From: Candidatus Promineofilum glycogenicum
GTDB taxonomy: Bacteria; Chloroflexota; Anaerolineae; Promineifilales; Promineifilaceae
DNA: 64,000 nt
Assembly: GCA_016707605.1 (NCBI GenBank)
Contig: JADJHJ010000001.1
Location: forward strand, 496,001 to 560,000
Reading direction: 5' to 3'
Part shown: in pieces, positions 44,738 through 57,425 of the stretch
Layout of the letters: each line of letters opens with the position of its first letter
How positions within the stretch are numbered: the stretch's first letter is position 1
Made by a program: the position numbers and the translations under genes
Notes under the pieces: generated by a model
The model's input: the letters and a program-made list of their open reading frames with translations, nothing else
Database searches by the model: none
What the model was told of the DNA's origin: nothing

Positions 44738-45520
44738 ATGACTGCTGCTTTGGAAGTGACCAATCTCCACGTGAATATCGGCGAAAACCGTATTCTCAAG
44801 GGGATTAATCTGCGGGTTAATCAGGGCGAGATTCATGCCCTGATGGGGCCGAACGGCTCGGGCAAGAGCACGTTGGCCTATTCGCTGGCCGGGCACCCGG
44901 CCTATGAGCCGACGGCCGGCCAGGCGACGTTCGACGGCCATGACTTGCTGGAGATGGAAGCCGACGAGCGCTCGCGGGCCGGGCTGTTTCTGGCCTTCCA
45001 GTACCCGGTGGCCGTGCCCGGTGTCACCGTGGCCAAGTTCCTGCGCCAGGCGGTCAACTCGCGCCGCCAGGCCATCAACCCCGAAGATGCGGGCATGCCC
45101 ATCCCTGAGTTCCGCCGCCTGTTGCGCGAAAAGATGGACATTCTGGGCATTGACCAGAAGTTCGCCGGGCGCTATCTGAACGAGGGCTTCTCCGGCGGCG
45201 AGAAGAAGCGGGCCGAAATCCTGCAAATGGCCATGCTGGAGCCGAAGATCGCCATCATGGACGAGACCGATTCCGGCCTGGACATCGACGCGCTGCGCAT
45301 CGTGGCCGAGGGCGCGGTGCGGCTGCACGAGATGAATCACATGGGCGTGCTGGTCATCACCCACTACCAGCGCATTCTCAACTACGTCCAGCCCGACCGC
45401 GTTCACATCATGCTCGACGGCCGCATCGTCGAGAGCGGCGGCGCGGAGTTGGCCCTGCATTTGGAAGAGAACGGCTACGATTGGCTGCGCGAAAAGTACG
45501 GCGCGGCCGAGGCGGTATAA
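44738..45520 (+). CDS. sufC: Fe-S assembly ATPase SufC
   Basis: 260 residues. ABC-type ATPase of the SufBC2D scaffold: Walker A GPNGSGKST (~38), Q-loop FLAFQYPVAVPG, signature GFSGGEKKRAEILQ (~151), Walker B PKIAIMDETDSGLDIDAL, switch His VITHYQRIL. GAGGAG lies upstream of ATG 44738. First gene of the suf operon; the next gene follows after 2 nt. Confidence 0.97.
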   Translation: MTAALEVTNLHVNIGENRILKGINLRVNQGEIHALMGPNGSGKSTLAYSLAGHPAYEPTAGQATFDGHDLLEMEADERSRAGLFLAFQYPVAVPGVTVAKFLRQAVNSRRQAINPEDAGMPIPEFRRLLREKMDILGIDQKFAGRYLNEGFSGGEKKRAEILQMAMLEPKIAIMDETDSGLDIDALRIVAEGAVRLHEMNHMGVLVITHYQRILNYVQPDRVHIMLDGRIVESGGAELALHLEENGYDWLREKYGAAEAV

Positions 45521-45522
45521 CT

Positions 45523-46962
45523 ATGGCCGATCAAGTTCTGGAACGTGACCAAACCGAAAATGAGATGCTGGCCGGCGTCAACGATGACTACGCCACCAAG
45601 TACGGCTTTGCCGACGCCGAGGACTACGTCTTCAAGGCCGAGAAGGGGCTGACCGAAGACGTCATCCGCGACATGTCGGCCCGCAAGGGCGAGCCGCAGT
45701 GGATGCTCGACATCCGCCTGAAGGCGTATCAGCACTTCCTGGAGCGGCCCATGCCCGATTGGGGCGCTGACCTCTCCGGCATCGACTTCAGCAACATCTA
45801 CTACTACATCAAGCCCTCGGCGCGCCAGGAAGATAACTGGGAAGACGTGCCCAGCTACATCAAAGACACCTTCGACAAGCTGGGCATCCCGCAGGCGGAA
45901 CAGAAGTTCCTGTCCGGCGTGGCCGCGCAGTATGAGTCGGAGGTCGTCTACCACAACATCAAGCGCGAGCTGGAGGACAAGGGCGTCATCTTCCTGGGCA
46001 TGGACGACGGGCTGGCCCAATACCCTGACCTGGTGCGCGAGTACTTCACGACCATCATCCCCCACAACGACAACAAGTTCGCCGCGCTGAACACGGCCGT
46101 CTGGTCGGGCGGCAGCTTCATCTACGTGCCGCCGGGCGTCCACATCGAGATGCCGTTGCAGGCCTACTTCCGCATCAACGCCAAGAACGTCGGCCAGTTC
46201 GAGCGGACGCTGATCATCGTCGACGAAGGGGCCTACGTCCACTACGTCGAGGGCTGCACCGCGCCGATCTACTCATCCGACTCGCTGCATTCGGCCGTGG
46301 TTGAGATCATCGTCAAGAAGGGCGGCCGCTGCCGCTACACCACCATCCAGAACTGGTCGAACAACGTCTATAACCTGGTCACCAAGCGCGCCGTGGCCCA
46401 CGCCAACGCGACCATGGAGTGGGTGGACGGCAATCTCGGCTCCAAGGTGACGATGAAATATCCGGCCGTCTACCTGATGGGCGAGGGCGCGCACGGCGAA
46501 ATCCTGTCCATCGCCTTCGCCGGGCACGGGCAGCACCAGGACGCCGGCGGCAAGGTCGTCCACATGGCCCCGCGTACCAGCAGCCGCATCATCTCCAAGT
46601 CGATCAGCAAGAGTGGTGGTCGCGCTTCCTATCGCGGTCTGCTCAAGGTGGCCGAGGGCGCGCACGACTGCAAGTCCAACGTCGTCTGCGACGCCCTGCT
46701 GCTGGACGAGCGCAGCCGCTCCGACACCTATCCCTACATCGAAATCAACGAGCAGGACGTGACCATCGGCCACGAAGCTTCGGTCAGCAAGGTCGGCGAA
46801 GAGCAGGTCTTCTACCTGATGAGCCGCGGCATCCCCGAAGACGAGGCCAACGCGATGATAGTCAATGGCTTCATCGAGCCGTTGGTCAAGGAACTGCCGA
46901 TGGAGTACGCCATCGAAATGAACCGGTTGATCCAGCTACAGATGGAGGGCAGCATTGGCTGA
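45523..46962 (+). CDS. sufB: Fe-S assembly scaffold SufB
   Basis: 479 residues from ATG 45523. Canonical SufB: YGFADAEDYVFKAEKGL, VPPGVHIEMPLQAYFRIN, DEGAYVHYVEGCTAP (conserved Cys), YTTIQNWSNNVYNLVTKR, KSISKSGGRASYRG, CDALLLDERSRSDTYP, GHEASVSKVGEEQVFYLMSRG. Forms the scaffold with SufC and SufD. Its stop overlaps the sufD start by 8 nt. Confidence 0.97.
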   Translation: MADQVLERDQTENEMLAGVNDDYATKYGFADAEDYVFKAEKGLTEDVIRDMSARKGEPQWMLDIRLKAYQHFLERPMPDWGADLSGIDFSNIYYYIKPSARQEDNWEDVPSYIKDTFDKLGIPQAEQKFLSGVAAQYESEVVYHNIKRELEDKGVIFLGMDDGLAQYPDLVREYFTTIIPHNDNKFAALNTAVWSGGSFIYVPPGVHIEMPLQAYFRINAKNVGQFERTLIIVDEGAYVHYVEGCTAPIYSSDSLHSAVVEIIVKKGGRCRYTTIQNWSNNVYNLVTKRAVAHANATMEWVDGNLGSKVTMKYPAVYLMGEGAHGEILSIAFAGHGQHQDAGGKVVHMAPRTSSRIISKSISKSGGRASYRGLLKVAEGAHDCKSNVVCDALLLDERSRSDTYPYIEINEQDVTIGHEASVSKVGEEQVFYLMSRGIPEDEANAMIVNGFIEPLVKELPMEYAIEMNRLIQLQMEGSIG

Positions 46963-48259
46963 GTTGCCCACCTTCACCCGCGACGCCGTGCTCCAGCTAT
47001 CGGCGTCGTTCAACGAGCCACAATGGATGCGCGACTTCCGCCTGGCGGCGTGGGAGATCTACGCCGCGCTGCCCGTGCCCACGACACAGGACGAGGCGTG
47101 GCGGCGCACCGACATCCGCCGCCTGAAGCTCGACGCGCTGGGGCCGTCGCTGAACGGCAACGCCCGAACAGGCCCGCCCATCCCTGACTATCTGGGGGCG
47201 CAGTTGACTGAGGAGGCCCCCGGCGGCGTGCTGGTCGAGGCCAACGGCGTCGTGACGCAATACGAAGTCAGCGACGCGCTGCGGGCGCAGGGGGTCATCT
47301 TCTGCGACATGCACACGGCCGTGCGCGAGCACGGCGATCTGGTGCGCAAGCACTTCATGACCCACGCCGTGCGCCCCGACGAGGGCAAGTTCGCCGCGCT
47401 CCACGCCGCCTTCTGGCGCGGCGGCGTCTTCCTCTACGTGCCGCGCAACGTTGTGGCCGCCGCGCCGCTGCACAGCGCCCTGTGGGCCACCGGCGGCCGG
47501 ACGTTCACCCATACGCTGGTCGTGCTGGACACCAACTCCGAAGCGACGTTCATGGACGAATACGCCTCGCCGCCGGGCGAAGGGCAGGCGTTCCACAACG
47601 GGGCCATCGAGTTGATCGTCGGCGACGGGGCCAGCCTGCGCTACGCCTCGTTGCAGGACTTCGGGCCGAACGTGTGGCAGTTCAACCACGAGTGCGGCCG
47701 CGTCGGCCGCGATGGCAAGCTCGACTGGATCACCAGCGTCATGGGTACGCGGCTGACCAAGGCGTTCCAGACGGCGGAGCTGGACGCTCCCGGTGGGTGG
47801 GCGCGCATGTCGGGCCTCTTCTTCACCAACGGCCGCCAGCACGTTGACCTGGACACCCAGCAGAACCACAACGCGCCGGACACAACCAGCGACCTGCTCT
47901 ACAAGGGCGCGCTGAAGGACCACTCGCGCACTGTCTGGCAGGGGATGATCAAAGCCTTGCCCGATTCGCAGCGCATTGACGGCTTCCAGGCCAACCGCAA
48001 CCTGATGCTCGACAAGACGGCCCGCGCCGACTCCATCCCCGGCCTGGAGATTCAGGCCGATGACGTGCGATGTACCCACGCCTCCACCGTCGGGAAGCTG
48101 GACGAGGAAGAGGTGTTCTACCTCATGAGTCGTGGCATTCCGCGGGCCGAGGCGATTCGCATGGTCATCCAGGGTTTCTTCGACCCCGTGATGCAGCGCA
48201 TCCCCTTCGAGGGCGTGCGCACGCGAATCTTCGACCGAATCTTAGAGAAGGTCGGCTAA
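46955..48259 (+). CDS. sufD: Fe-S assembly protein SufD
   Basis: 434 residues from TTG 46955, with GGAGG about 6 nt upstream, overlapping sufB. SufD marks: WRRTDIRRLKL, KFAALHAAFWRGGVFLYVPRNV, GRQHVDLDTQQNHNAPDTTSDLLYKG, QANRNLMLDKTARADSIPGLEI, CTHASTVGKLDEEEVFYLMSRGIPR. Partner of SufB in the SufBC2D scaffold. Confidence 0.96.
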   Translation: MAELPTFTRDAVLQLSASFNEPQWMRDFRLAAWEIYAALPVPTTQDEAWRRTDIRRLKLDALGPSLNGNARTGPPIPDYLGAQLTEEAPGGVLVEANGVVTQYEVSDALRAQGVIFCDMHTAVREHGDLVRKHFMTHAVRPDEGKFAALHAAFWRGGVFLYVPRNVVAAAPLHSALWATGGRTFTHTLVVLDTNSEATFMDEYASPPGEGQAFHNGAIELIVGDGASLRYASLQDFGPNVWQFNHECGRVGRDGKLDWITSVMGTRLTKAFQTAELDAPGGWARMSGLFFTNGRQHVDLDTQQNHNAPDTTSDLLYKGALKDHSRTVWQGMIKALPDSQRIDGFQANRNLMLDKTARADSIPGLEIQADDVRCTHASTVGKLDEEEVFYLMSRGIPRAEAIRMVIQGFFDPVMQRIPFEGVRTRIFDRILEKVG

Positions 48260-48299
48260 CAGCCCCCCATCCGCCTCGCCAACCTCACCCGGTTTTCTC

Positions 48300-48357
48300 G
48301 CCGGCCCGCGCTCCTGGCCGCCCCACTCCAATGGGATGGTCAGGAGCGTTGGCCGGC
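48300..48357. repeat. Intercistronic hairpin, 20-bp arms
   Basis: Arms GCCGGCCCGCGCTCCTGGCC (48300-48319) and 48338-48357 pair at 17 of 20 positions with a smaller CCCA/TGGG hairpin inside. Lies between sufD and the rhodanese gene; may tune expression of the downstream half of the operon. Confidence 0.7.
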
Positions 48358-48408
48358 GCTTGCCTTGCCATACCTTGGTAGTCATCCAATTCAGTGAAGG
48401 AGAACAAC

Positions 48409-49278
<870 letters not shown>

Positions 49279-49283
49279 GAAGT

Positions 49284-49331
49284 GGTCAGTAGGTCAGTAG
49301 GTCAGTAATTCTGACTACTGACCTACTGACC
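49284..49331. repeat. CAGTAGGT octamer palindrome
   Basis: GTCAGTAGGTCAGTAGGTCA and complementary ACTGACCTACTGAC units around a short loop, between the rhodanese gene and sufS. Confidence 0.9.
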
Positions 49332-49345
49332 GGCTGGCTACAAGA

Positions 49346-50581
49346 ATGTACGATATAGAACGTGTGCGGGCCGACTTCCCCATCCTGGCCACCGAGGTCT
49401 ATCCCGGCGTGCCGCTCGTTTACCTGGACAGCGCCGCCTCGTCGCAGAAGCCGGCGGTGGTCATCGAGGCGATGGCCGACTACTACCGTCGCTACCACGC
49501 TAACGTCCATCGCGGCGTCCACCGGCTGAGCGAGATGGCCACAACGGCCTATGAGGGGGCGCGCGTGCGCGTGGCCGAGTTCATCCACGCCGCCGCGCCG
49601 GAGGAGATCATCTTCGTCGGCAACGCCACTGAGGGGTTTAACCTGGTGGCCCAGAGTTGGGGGCGGGCCAACGTCGGGCCGGGGGACGAGATTCTGCTGA
49701 CAGAGATGGAGCACCACGCCAACCTGGTGCCCTGGCAGATGCTGGCCGCCGAGCGTGGCGCGACGCTGCGCTACCTGCCCTTCAATGACGACGGCACGCT
49801 GGCTCTGGAGCGCCTGGGCGACTTTCTGACCGAGCGCACCAAACTGTTCTCCTTCACCGCCGTCTCCAACGTCTTCGGCACCATCAATCCGGTGCGCGAA
49901 CTGGTCGACGCCGCCCACGCCGCCGGCGCGCTGGCGATGGTCGACGCCGCCCAGTCCGTGCCCCACATGCCGGTCGACGTGCGCGCCCTCGACTGCGACT
50001 TCCTGGCCTTCTCGTCGCACAAGATGTGCGGGCCGACGGGCATCGGCGTGCTCTACGGCAAGCGCCAACTGCTGGAGGCCATGCCCCCCTTCCTGGGCGG
50101 CGGCGACATGATCCGCCGCGTGACCTTCGACGGCTTCATCCCCAACGAGCTGCCGTGGAAGTTCGAGGCGGGCACGCCGCGCATCGCCGAGGCCATCGGG
50201 CTGGGCGCGGCCGTGGCCTACCTGAGCGCCCTGGGCATGGACGCCATCCACGCCCACGAACAGGCCATCACCGCCTACGCCCTGGAGTCGCTGAGCGAAC
50301 TTCCCGGCCTGCGCCTGCTGGGGCCGCCGGGCACGCAACACGGCGGGCTGGCCGCCTTCACCCTGGAGGGGGCACACCCGCACGACATCGCCGAAATCCT
50401 GGACAAGGACGGCATCGCCATTCGCGCCGGCCACCACTGCGCCATGCCGCTGCACCACAAGCTGGGCGTCAACGCCTCGGCCCGCGCCAGCTTCTACGTT
50501 CACACGACTACGGATGAGATCGACAAGTTGGTCGCCGGTTTGCATCGCGTCCGCGAACTGTTTAGACTAGAACGCGACTAG
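49346..50581 (+). CDS. sufS: Cysteine desulfurase SufS
   Basis: 411 residues. PLP class V: YLDSAASSQKP, YHANVHRGVH, GNATEGFNLVA, EMEHHANLVPWQ, DAAQSVPHMPVDV, PLP lysine in FSSHKMCGPTGIGVLYG (~226), catalytic Cys in RAGHHCAMPLHHKLG (~364). Mobilises sulfur from cysteine and passes it to SufU, encoded 49 nt downstream. Confidence 0.97.
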   Translation: MYDIERVRADFPILATEVYPGVPLVYLDSAASSQKPAVVIEAMADYYRRYHANVHRGVHRLSEMATTAYEGARVRVAEFIHAAAPEEIIFVGNATEGFNLVAQSWGRANVGPGDEILLTEMEHHANLVPWQMLAAERGATLRYLPFNDDGTLALERLGDFLTERTKLFSFTAVSNVFGTINPVRELVDAAHAAGALAMVDAAQSVPHMPVDVRALDCDFLAFSSHKMCGPTGIGVLYGKRQLLEAMPPFLGGGDMIRRVTFDGFIPNELPWKFEAGTPRIAEAIGLGAAVAYLSALGMDAIHAHEQAITAYALESLSELPGLRLLGPPGTQHGGLAAFTLEGAHPHDIAEILDKDGIAIRAGHHCAMPLHHKLGVNASARASFYVHTTTDEIDKLVAGLHRVRELFRLERD

Positions 50582-50630
50582 GGCAAACGCCTAACAACCA
50601 CCCAGGAAGCGCGGACGAAAGGGAGGCGCA

Positions 50631-51032
50631 ATGGACGCCGGCATCTACCGCGAGCAGATCATCGATCTCTACGAACACCCGCTGAACTACGGCCAACTGG
50701 AGCCGGCCGACTTCAGCTACGAGGAAGACAACCCCCTGTGCGGCGACGTCATCCGCATTGACGTGCGCCTCGACGCCGAGCAGCGCGTGGCCGAAATCCT
50801 CTGGTCGGGCGACGGCTGCGCCATCAGCCAGGCGGCGGCCTCGCTGCTGACGGAGGAGATCAAGGGCCAGACGCTGGCCGAGCTGAAGGCGTTCCCGGCC
50901 GAGCGGCTGCTGGAGCTGGTCGGCGTGCCATTGAGTATGGCCCGCGTCAAGTGCGCCCTGCTGTCGCTGAAGGTGCTCAAGGCCGGCGCCTACGGCATCC
51001 CCGACCCGGACACGATGCGCGGCCATGAGTAG
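50631..51032 (+). CDS. sufU: SufU sulfur-transfer protein
   Basis: 133 residues. Zn/sulfur-acceptor protein of the SufS-SufU pair, with cysteines in NPLCGDVI (~37), SGDGCAISQAAASLL (~63) and VKCALLSLK (~107) and YREQIIDLYEHPLNYG at the N-terminus. The SufU-type insertion before the third Cys is present. Overlaps the next gene by 8 nt. Confidence 0.95.
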   Translation: MDAGIYREQIIDLYEHPLNYGQLEPADFSYEEDNPLCGDVIRIDVRLDAEQRVAEILWSGDGCAISQAAASLLTEEIKGQTLAELKAFPAERLLELVGVPLSMARVKCALLSLKVLKAGAYGIPDPDTMRGHE

Positions 51033-51345
51033 CTTCGTCGCCGTGGCCCGCGTCGAGGAGTTACCGCCCGGCGCGCGGCTGCACTACGCCTTTGAGGAAG
51101 AGACGGTCATCGTCCTCAACGTTGGCGGCGAGTTCTTCGCCATCGCCGACCTGTGCACCCACGACGGCGGACCGCTGGAAGACGGCGAGGTGTGCGACCA
51201 CCAGATCGAGTGCCCCCGCCACGGCGCGCGCTTCGACATTCGCAGCGGCCGGGTGACGCGCCTGCCGGCGGCCGATCCCATCCCCACCTACCGCGTCAAG
51301 GTCGAAGATGGCCTGGTCTACGTAGAGGAGCCGGAGCTTTGGTAA
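51025..51345 (+). CDS. Rieske [2Fe-2S] ferredoxin-like protein
   Basis: 106 residues. Rieske ligands CTHDGGPL (C-x-H) and CPRHGARFDIRSG (C-x2-H) are intact, as in NirD/dioxygenase-ferredoxin proteins. Translationally coupled to sufU at the end of the suf operon, a common place for it in SufU-type organisms. It may carry electrons for cluster assembly or simply be a client; unproven. Confidence 0.92.
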   Translation: MSSFVAVARVEELPPGARLHYAFEEETVIVLNVGGEFFAIADLCTHDGGPLEDGEVCDHQIECPRHGARFDIRSGRVTRLPAADPIPTYRVKVEDGLVYVEEPELW

Positions 51346-51426
51346 CGTCCCGCGGCGCGGCCAAACATGCTTTAGAAATTCGACACTCGCCTGGCAAGTC
51401 ATAGCCTGAGAAACAATTGTTGTAGT

Positions 51427-51455
51427 TTGACAATAGTGCCAGAATTGCCTATAGT
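51427..51455 (+). promoter_or_regulatory. gyrA promoter
   Basis: TTGACA (51427-51432), 17-nt spacer, TATAGT (51450-51455), about 65 nt before the gyrA ATG. Confidence 0.7.
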
Positions 51456-51526
51456 TAGCCTTTACTAGAACAAATTTTCAGTGGGGTCGATTGCTTTTTC
51501 GGCCCACTTTGCGGACCTGTGCCACC

Positions 51527-54541
<3,015 letters not shown>

Positions 54542-54598
54542 ACCAGAGAAGAAGCGGAGCAAGACCAAGAAAGCTGCTTAAGACGACTGGAGAACGAT

Positions 54599-54841
54599 AT
54601 GAACTTTCGAGACCGTTGGGAAGAGAATGAGCAAGGGGAGCGCTTCGTGTTCACCGTGGAGATGCAGCGCCGGCTGAGCCAGGCCGGGCTGCCCATCGAA
54701 CCATCGGCGCTGGCCCAGTTGCCGCCGGTGGCCGCGGCCACGCGAACAGCGCGAACCGCAGTCGTACGGCGAGCAGTCGTCGGGCGGCTACGGGCAATAC
54801 CGCGACCGCGAGCCACAGCGGGAGCGCGACTCGCAGCGTGA
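54599..54841 (+). CDS. N-terminal piece of the cold-shock protein gene
   Basis: The first ~45 codons (NFRDRWEENEQGERFVFTVE, RRLSQAGLPIEPSALAQLPP) look genuine. Beyond ~54735 this frame turns into Arg/Ala-rich nonsense, while another frame reads a regular REPQRERD repeat leading into a cold-shock domain. A single indel at GGCCGCGGCCACGCG would join them into one ~186-residue protein. Confidence 0.55.
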   Translation: MNFRDRWEENEQGERFVFTVEMQRRLSQAGLPIEPSALAQLPPVAAATRTARTAVVRRAVVGRLRAIPRPRATAGARLAA

Positions 54842-54932
54842 GCCACAGCGTGACCGCGAACCGCAGCGGGAGCGCGAACCGCAGCGCGACCGCGAGGAGA
54901 TCGTCGGCCCGGAGACGATCCAGATCGACCCG

Positions 54933-55157
54933 ATGACCGGCAAGTACATCGGCCGCATCAAGTGGTACAACGAGAAGAAGGGCTACGGCTTCATCGTCCG
55001 CGGCGCGGGCGAGGAGATCTTCTTCCACAAGTCGGCCACCGTCGGCGAGGCCGAGGGGTACGAGGAAGGGCAGTGGATTCTCTACGACGTGGAGACCCGC
55101 CAGAAGGGGCCGGAAGCGACGGACGTAGAGCCGTACACCGGCGAACCGATCGAGTAA
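54933..55157 (+). CDS. Cold-shock domain protein (C-terminal domain)
   Basis: A 74-residue CSD from ATG 54933: GRIKWYNEKKGYGFIVR (RNP1 region), EIFFHKSATV (RNP2 region), binding single-stranded nucleic acid. Upstream in the same frame, from ~54735, the codons are open and encode EQREPQSYGEQSSGGYGQYRD, then charged REPQRERD/REPQRDRE units. The CSD is therefore probably the C-terminus of a longer protein with an N-terminal domain at 54599. If 54933 is the true start, it is a normal small Csp. Confidence 0.85.
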   Translation: MTGKYIGRIKWYNEKKGYGFIVRGAGEEIFFHKSATVGEAEGYEEGQWILYDVETRQKGPEATDVEPYTGEPIE

Positions 55158-55161
55158 GAAA

Positions 55162-55240
55162 AGTCTCACGCAAAGACGCAAAGAACGCCAAGCTCAGAAT
55201 CTTTCTGAGCTTGGCGTTCTTTGCGTCTTTGCGTGAGACT
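55162..55240. repeat. CGCAAAG-type palindrome, 38-bp perfect arms
   Basis: Arms 55162-55199 and 55203-55240 match perfectly around a 3-nt loop (TCT); core CTCACGCAAAGACGCAAAG. Between convergent genes, so it may also terminate both. Confidence 0.95.
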
Positions 55241-55248
55241 CTTCTTTC

Positions 55249-56239
55249 TTACTCTTTGGCCACGCCGCTGCCGTGGACGAGGCGCGGGTCGAGGGCGTCG
55301 CGCAGGCCGTCGCCCAGCAGATTGAAGGCCAGCACGGTCAGCATGATGGCCAGGCCGGGGAAGAAGACCAGGTGCGGCGCGCTGAAGACCTGGTTGCGCT
55401 CCTGGGCCAGCATCGCGCCCCACTCCGGCGTCGGCGGCTGTGCCCCCAGGCCGATGAACGACAGGGCGGCCGTGTCCAGAATGGCCGTGGCGATGCCCAA
55501 CGTGGCCACGACGATGAGCGGCGGTAGCGCGTTGGGCAGAATGCGGCCGAAGAGGATGTGCCAACTGCTGGCCCCCCAGCGCCCGCGACGCCTCGATGAA
55601 GTCCATCTGGCGCACCGACAGGACGCTGGCCCGCGTCACGCGGGCGTAGGACGGGATACTGATGATGGCGATGGCCAGCATGGCGTTGGTCAGCCCCGGC
55701 CCCAGCACACTGACGATGGCGATGGCCAGCAGCAGGAAGGGAAAGGCCAGCACCACGTCGAGAATACGCATGATGATGTTGTCGGCCCAGCCGCCGAAGA
55801 AGCCGGCGATGGCCCCCAGCAGCGTACCGGTAACGACGGCAAAGCTGACGGTCAGCAGACCGACGTAGAGCGAGACGCGCGTGCCATAGATGATGCGGCT
55901 GAACACGTCGCGGAAGTTGCCGTCGATGCCCATGATGTGCTGCGGCTGGTCGGCCGGGCAGCCCAGGAGGTGGATGCACGGGCCGTCGCGCTTGCCCACG
56001 TTCTCGATGCCGATGAGCGGCTGCTCCGGGTCATAGGGGGCAATGAGCGGGGCAAAGAGGGCGCTGAACAGCAGCAAGGCCAGCAGGATCAAGCCGACGA
56101 CGGCCGACTTCTGGCGAAACAGCCGGCGCAGTGTCAGCCGCCAGAGCGTGTTGGCGCGGTAGTCGCCGATGCTGGCGACGGCGGCGTCGTCCAGCGGCGG
56201 CAGGGTGGTGACCGGGGTCGGCTCGGAGGCGATTGACAT
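55249..56239 (-). CDS. Dipeptide/oligopeptide ABC permease (DppC-like), one frameshift
   Basis: Inner-membrane permease. N-terminal SAVVGLILLALLLFSALFAPLIAPYDP and the OppC-type domain are present (YVGLLTVSFAVVTGTLLGAIAGFFGGW; IPSYARVTRASVLSVRQMDFIEASRALG). In a six-G run near 55573 the frame slips. The remainder continues in another frame with ASSWHILFGRILPN, the EAA-loop end, then TALSFIGLGAQPPTPEWGAML and LAFNLLGDGLRDALDPR. The two frames make one normal ~330-residue protein, so an indel error is likely. Starts 5 nt after the dppB-like stop. Confidence 0.88.
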
Positions 56240-56244
56240 AACGG

Positions 56245-57324
56245 TTAGTCCAACTGGATGCGCGGGTCCAGGATGGCGTAGGACAGGTCGACGAGCAGAT
56301 TGACCAGCACGTAGCCGACGGCGATGACGACGACGAAGCCCTGGATGATGGGGTAGTCGCGGGCGGTGATGGCCTCGTAGAGACTGCGGCCGACGCCGGC
56401 CAGCCCAAACGTCGTCTCGGTCAGGATGGCCCCGCTGAGCACCAGGCCGAACTGCAAGCCGATGATGGTGACGATGGGCAGCAGGGCGTTGCGAAAGGCG
56501 TGCTTCATGACCACCTGCCGCCGGCGCAGCCCCTTGGCCCGCGCCGTGCGCACGTAGTCCTGGCCCAGCACCTCCAGCATGGCCGAGCGGGTCATGCGGG
56601 CGACGATGGCCAGCGGAATGGTGGCCAGGGCGACGGCGGGCAGGATCAGGTGGCGGACAGCGTCGACCAAGACTTCCCAGTCGGCGGTAATGATCGAGTT
56701 GAAGATATAGAAGTTGCTGATGAACTCGGCCAGCTTCGCGCCGAAGGTGCCCTCGGTCAGCGCCCAGCCGTAGACCTCATAGAACGGCACGGGACTCATC
56801 CCGGCCGAGAGCCGCCCGCTGGCAGGCATCTGAAAGGGTGTGTCCTTCAGCAGCAGGGCGAAGACGTAGATGAGCATCAGCCCCAGCCAGAAGACGGGCA
56901 TGGATACGCCGATGTTGGCCCCGATCATCGTCGCCACGTCGGTCGGCGAGTTGCGGCGCAGGGCGGAGATGATGCCCAACGGGATGCCAATGCTGATGGC
57001 GATGACGACCGAGGCGATGCCCAACTCGATCGTTTGCGGCAGGCGCTCGATGAGGATCTGCATGACCGGCCGCTTGAAGCGGATGGAGTCGCCGAAGTCG
57101 CCGCGCAGCATGTCGCGGGCGAAGATCGCGAACTGCGTCGTCAGGGGTTTGTCCAGCCCCTTCTCGGCGTTGAAGATGGCGCAGACTTCGGGCGTGGCTT
57201 TCTCGCCAAACATGGCCGTACACGGCTCGCCGGGGATGGCGCGGGCCAGGGCGAAGGTGACGATGAGCACGCCGATGACCACAGGAATCGCCGCCAGCAG
57301 CCGGCGGATGGTGTATTGGGTCAT
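56245..57324 (-). CDS. Dipeptide/oligopeptide ABC permease (DppB-like)
   Basis: 359 residues, complete. OppB-type: YTIRRLLAAIPVVIGVLIVTFAL, DFGDSIRFKRPV, LGIASVVIAISIGIPLGIISAL, EVLGQDYVRTARAKGLRRRQVVMKHAFRNALLPIVT (EAA loop), VLSGAILTETTFGLAGVG, DLSYAILDPRIQL. The insert of ~50 residues before helix 4 is long. Partner of the DppC-like gene; no ATPase genes lie in the window. Confidence 0.93.
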   Translation of the reverse strand: MTQYTIRRLLAAIPVVIGVLIVTFALARAIPGEPCTAMFGEKATPEVCAIFNAEKGLDKPLTTQFAIFARDMLRGDFGDSIRFKRPVMQILIERLPQTIELGIASVVIAISIGIPLGIISALRRNSPTDVATMIGANIGVSMPVFWLGLMLIYVFALLLKDTPFQMPASGRLSAGMSPVPFYEVYGWALTEGTFGAKLAEFISNFYIFNSIITADWEVLVDAVRHLILPAVALATIPLAIVARMTRSAMLEVLGQDYVRTARAKGLRRRQVVMKHAFRNALLPIVTIIGLQFGLVLSGAILTETTFGLAGVGRSLYEAITARDYPIIQGFVVVIAVGYVLVNLLVDLSYAILDPRIQLD

Positions 57325-57341
57325 GATCCCCTCGCTCTACA

Positions 57342-57380
57342 GCAGGCGGGATGGAGGACGCAGCCAGCCATCCCGCCTGC
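57342..57380. repeat. Hairpin between peptide-binding protein and permease genes
   Basis: 13-bp perfect arms GCAGGCGGGATGG/CCATCCCGCCTGC with 13-nt loop. It could reduce read-through so the binding protein is made in excess. Confidence 0.7.
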
Positions 57381-57425
57381 TTCGGTCAGTTAAAGGACAG
57401 GCTCGCGCCTGCCGGGTTGCTAAGA

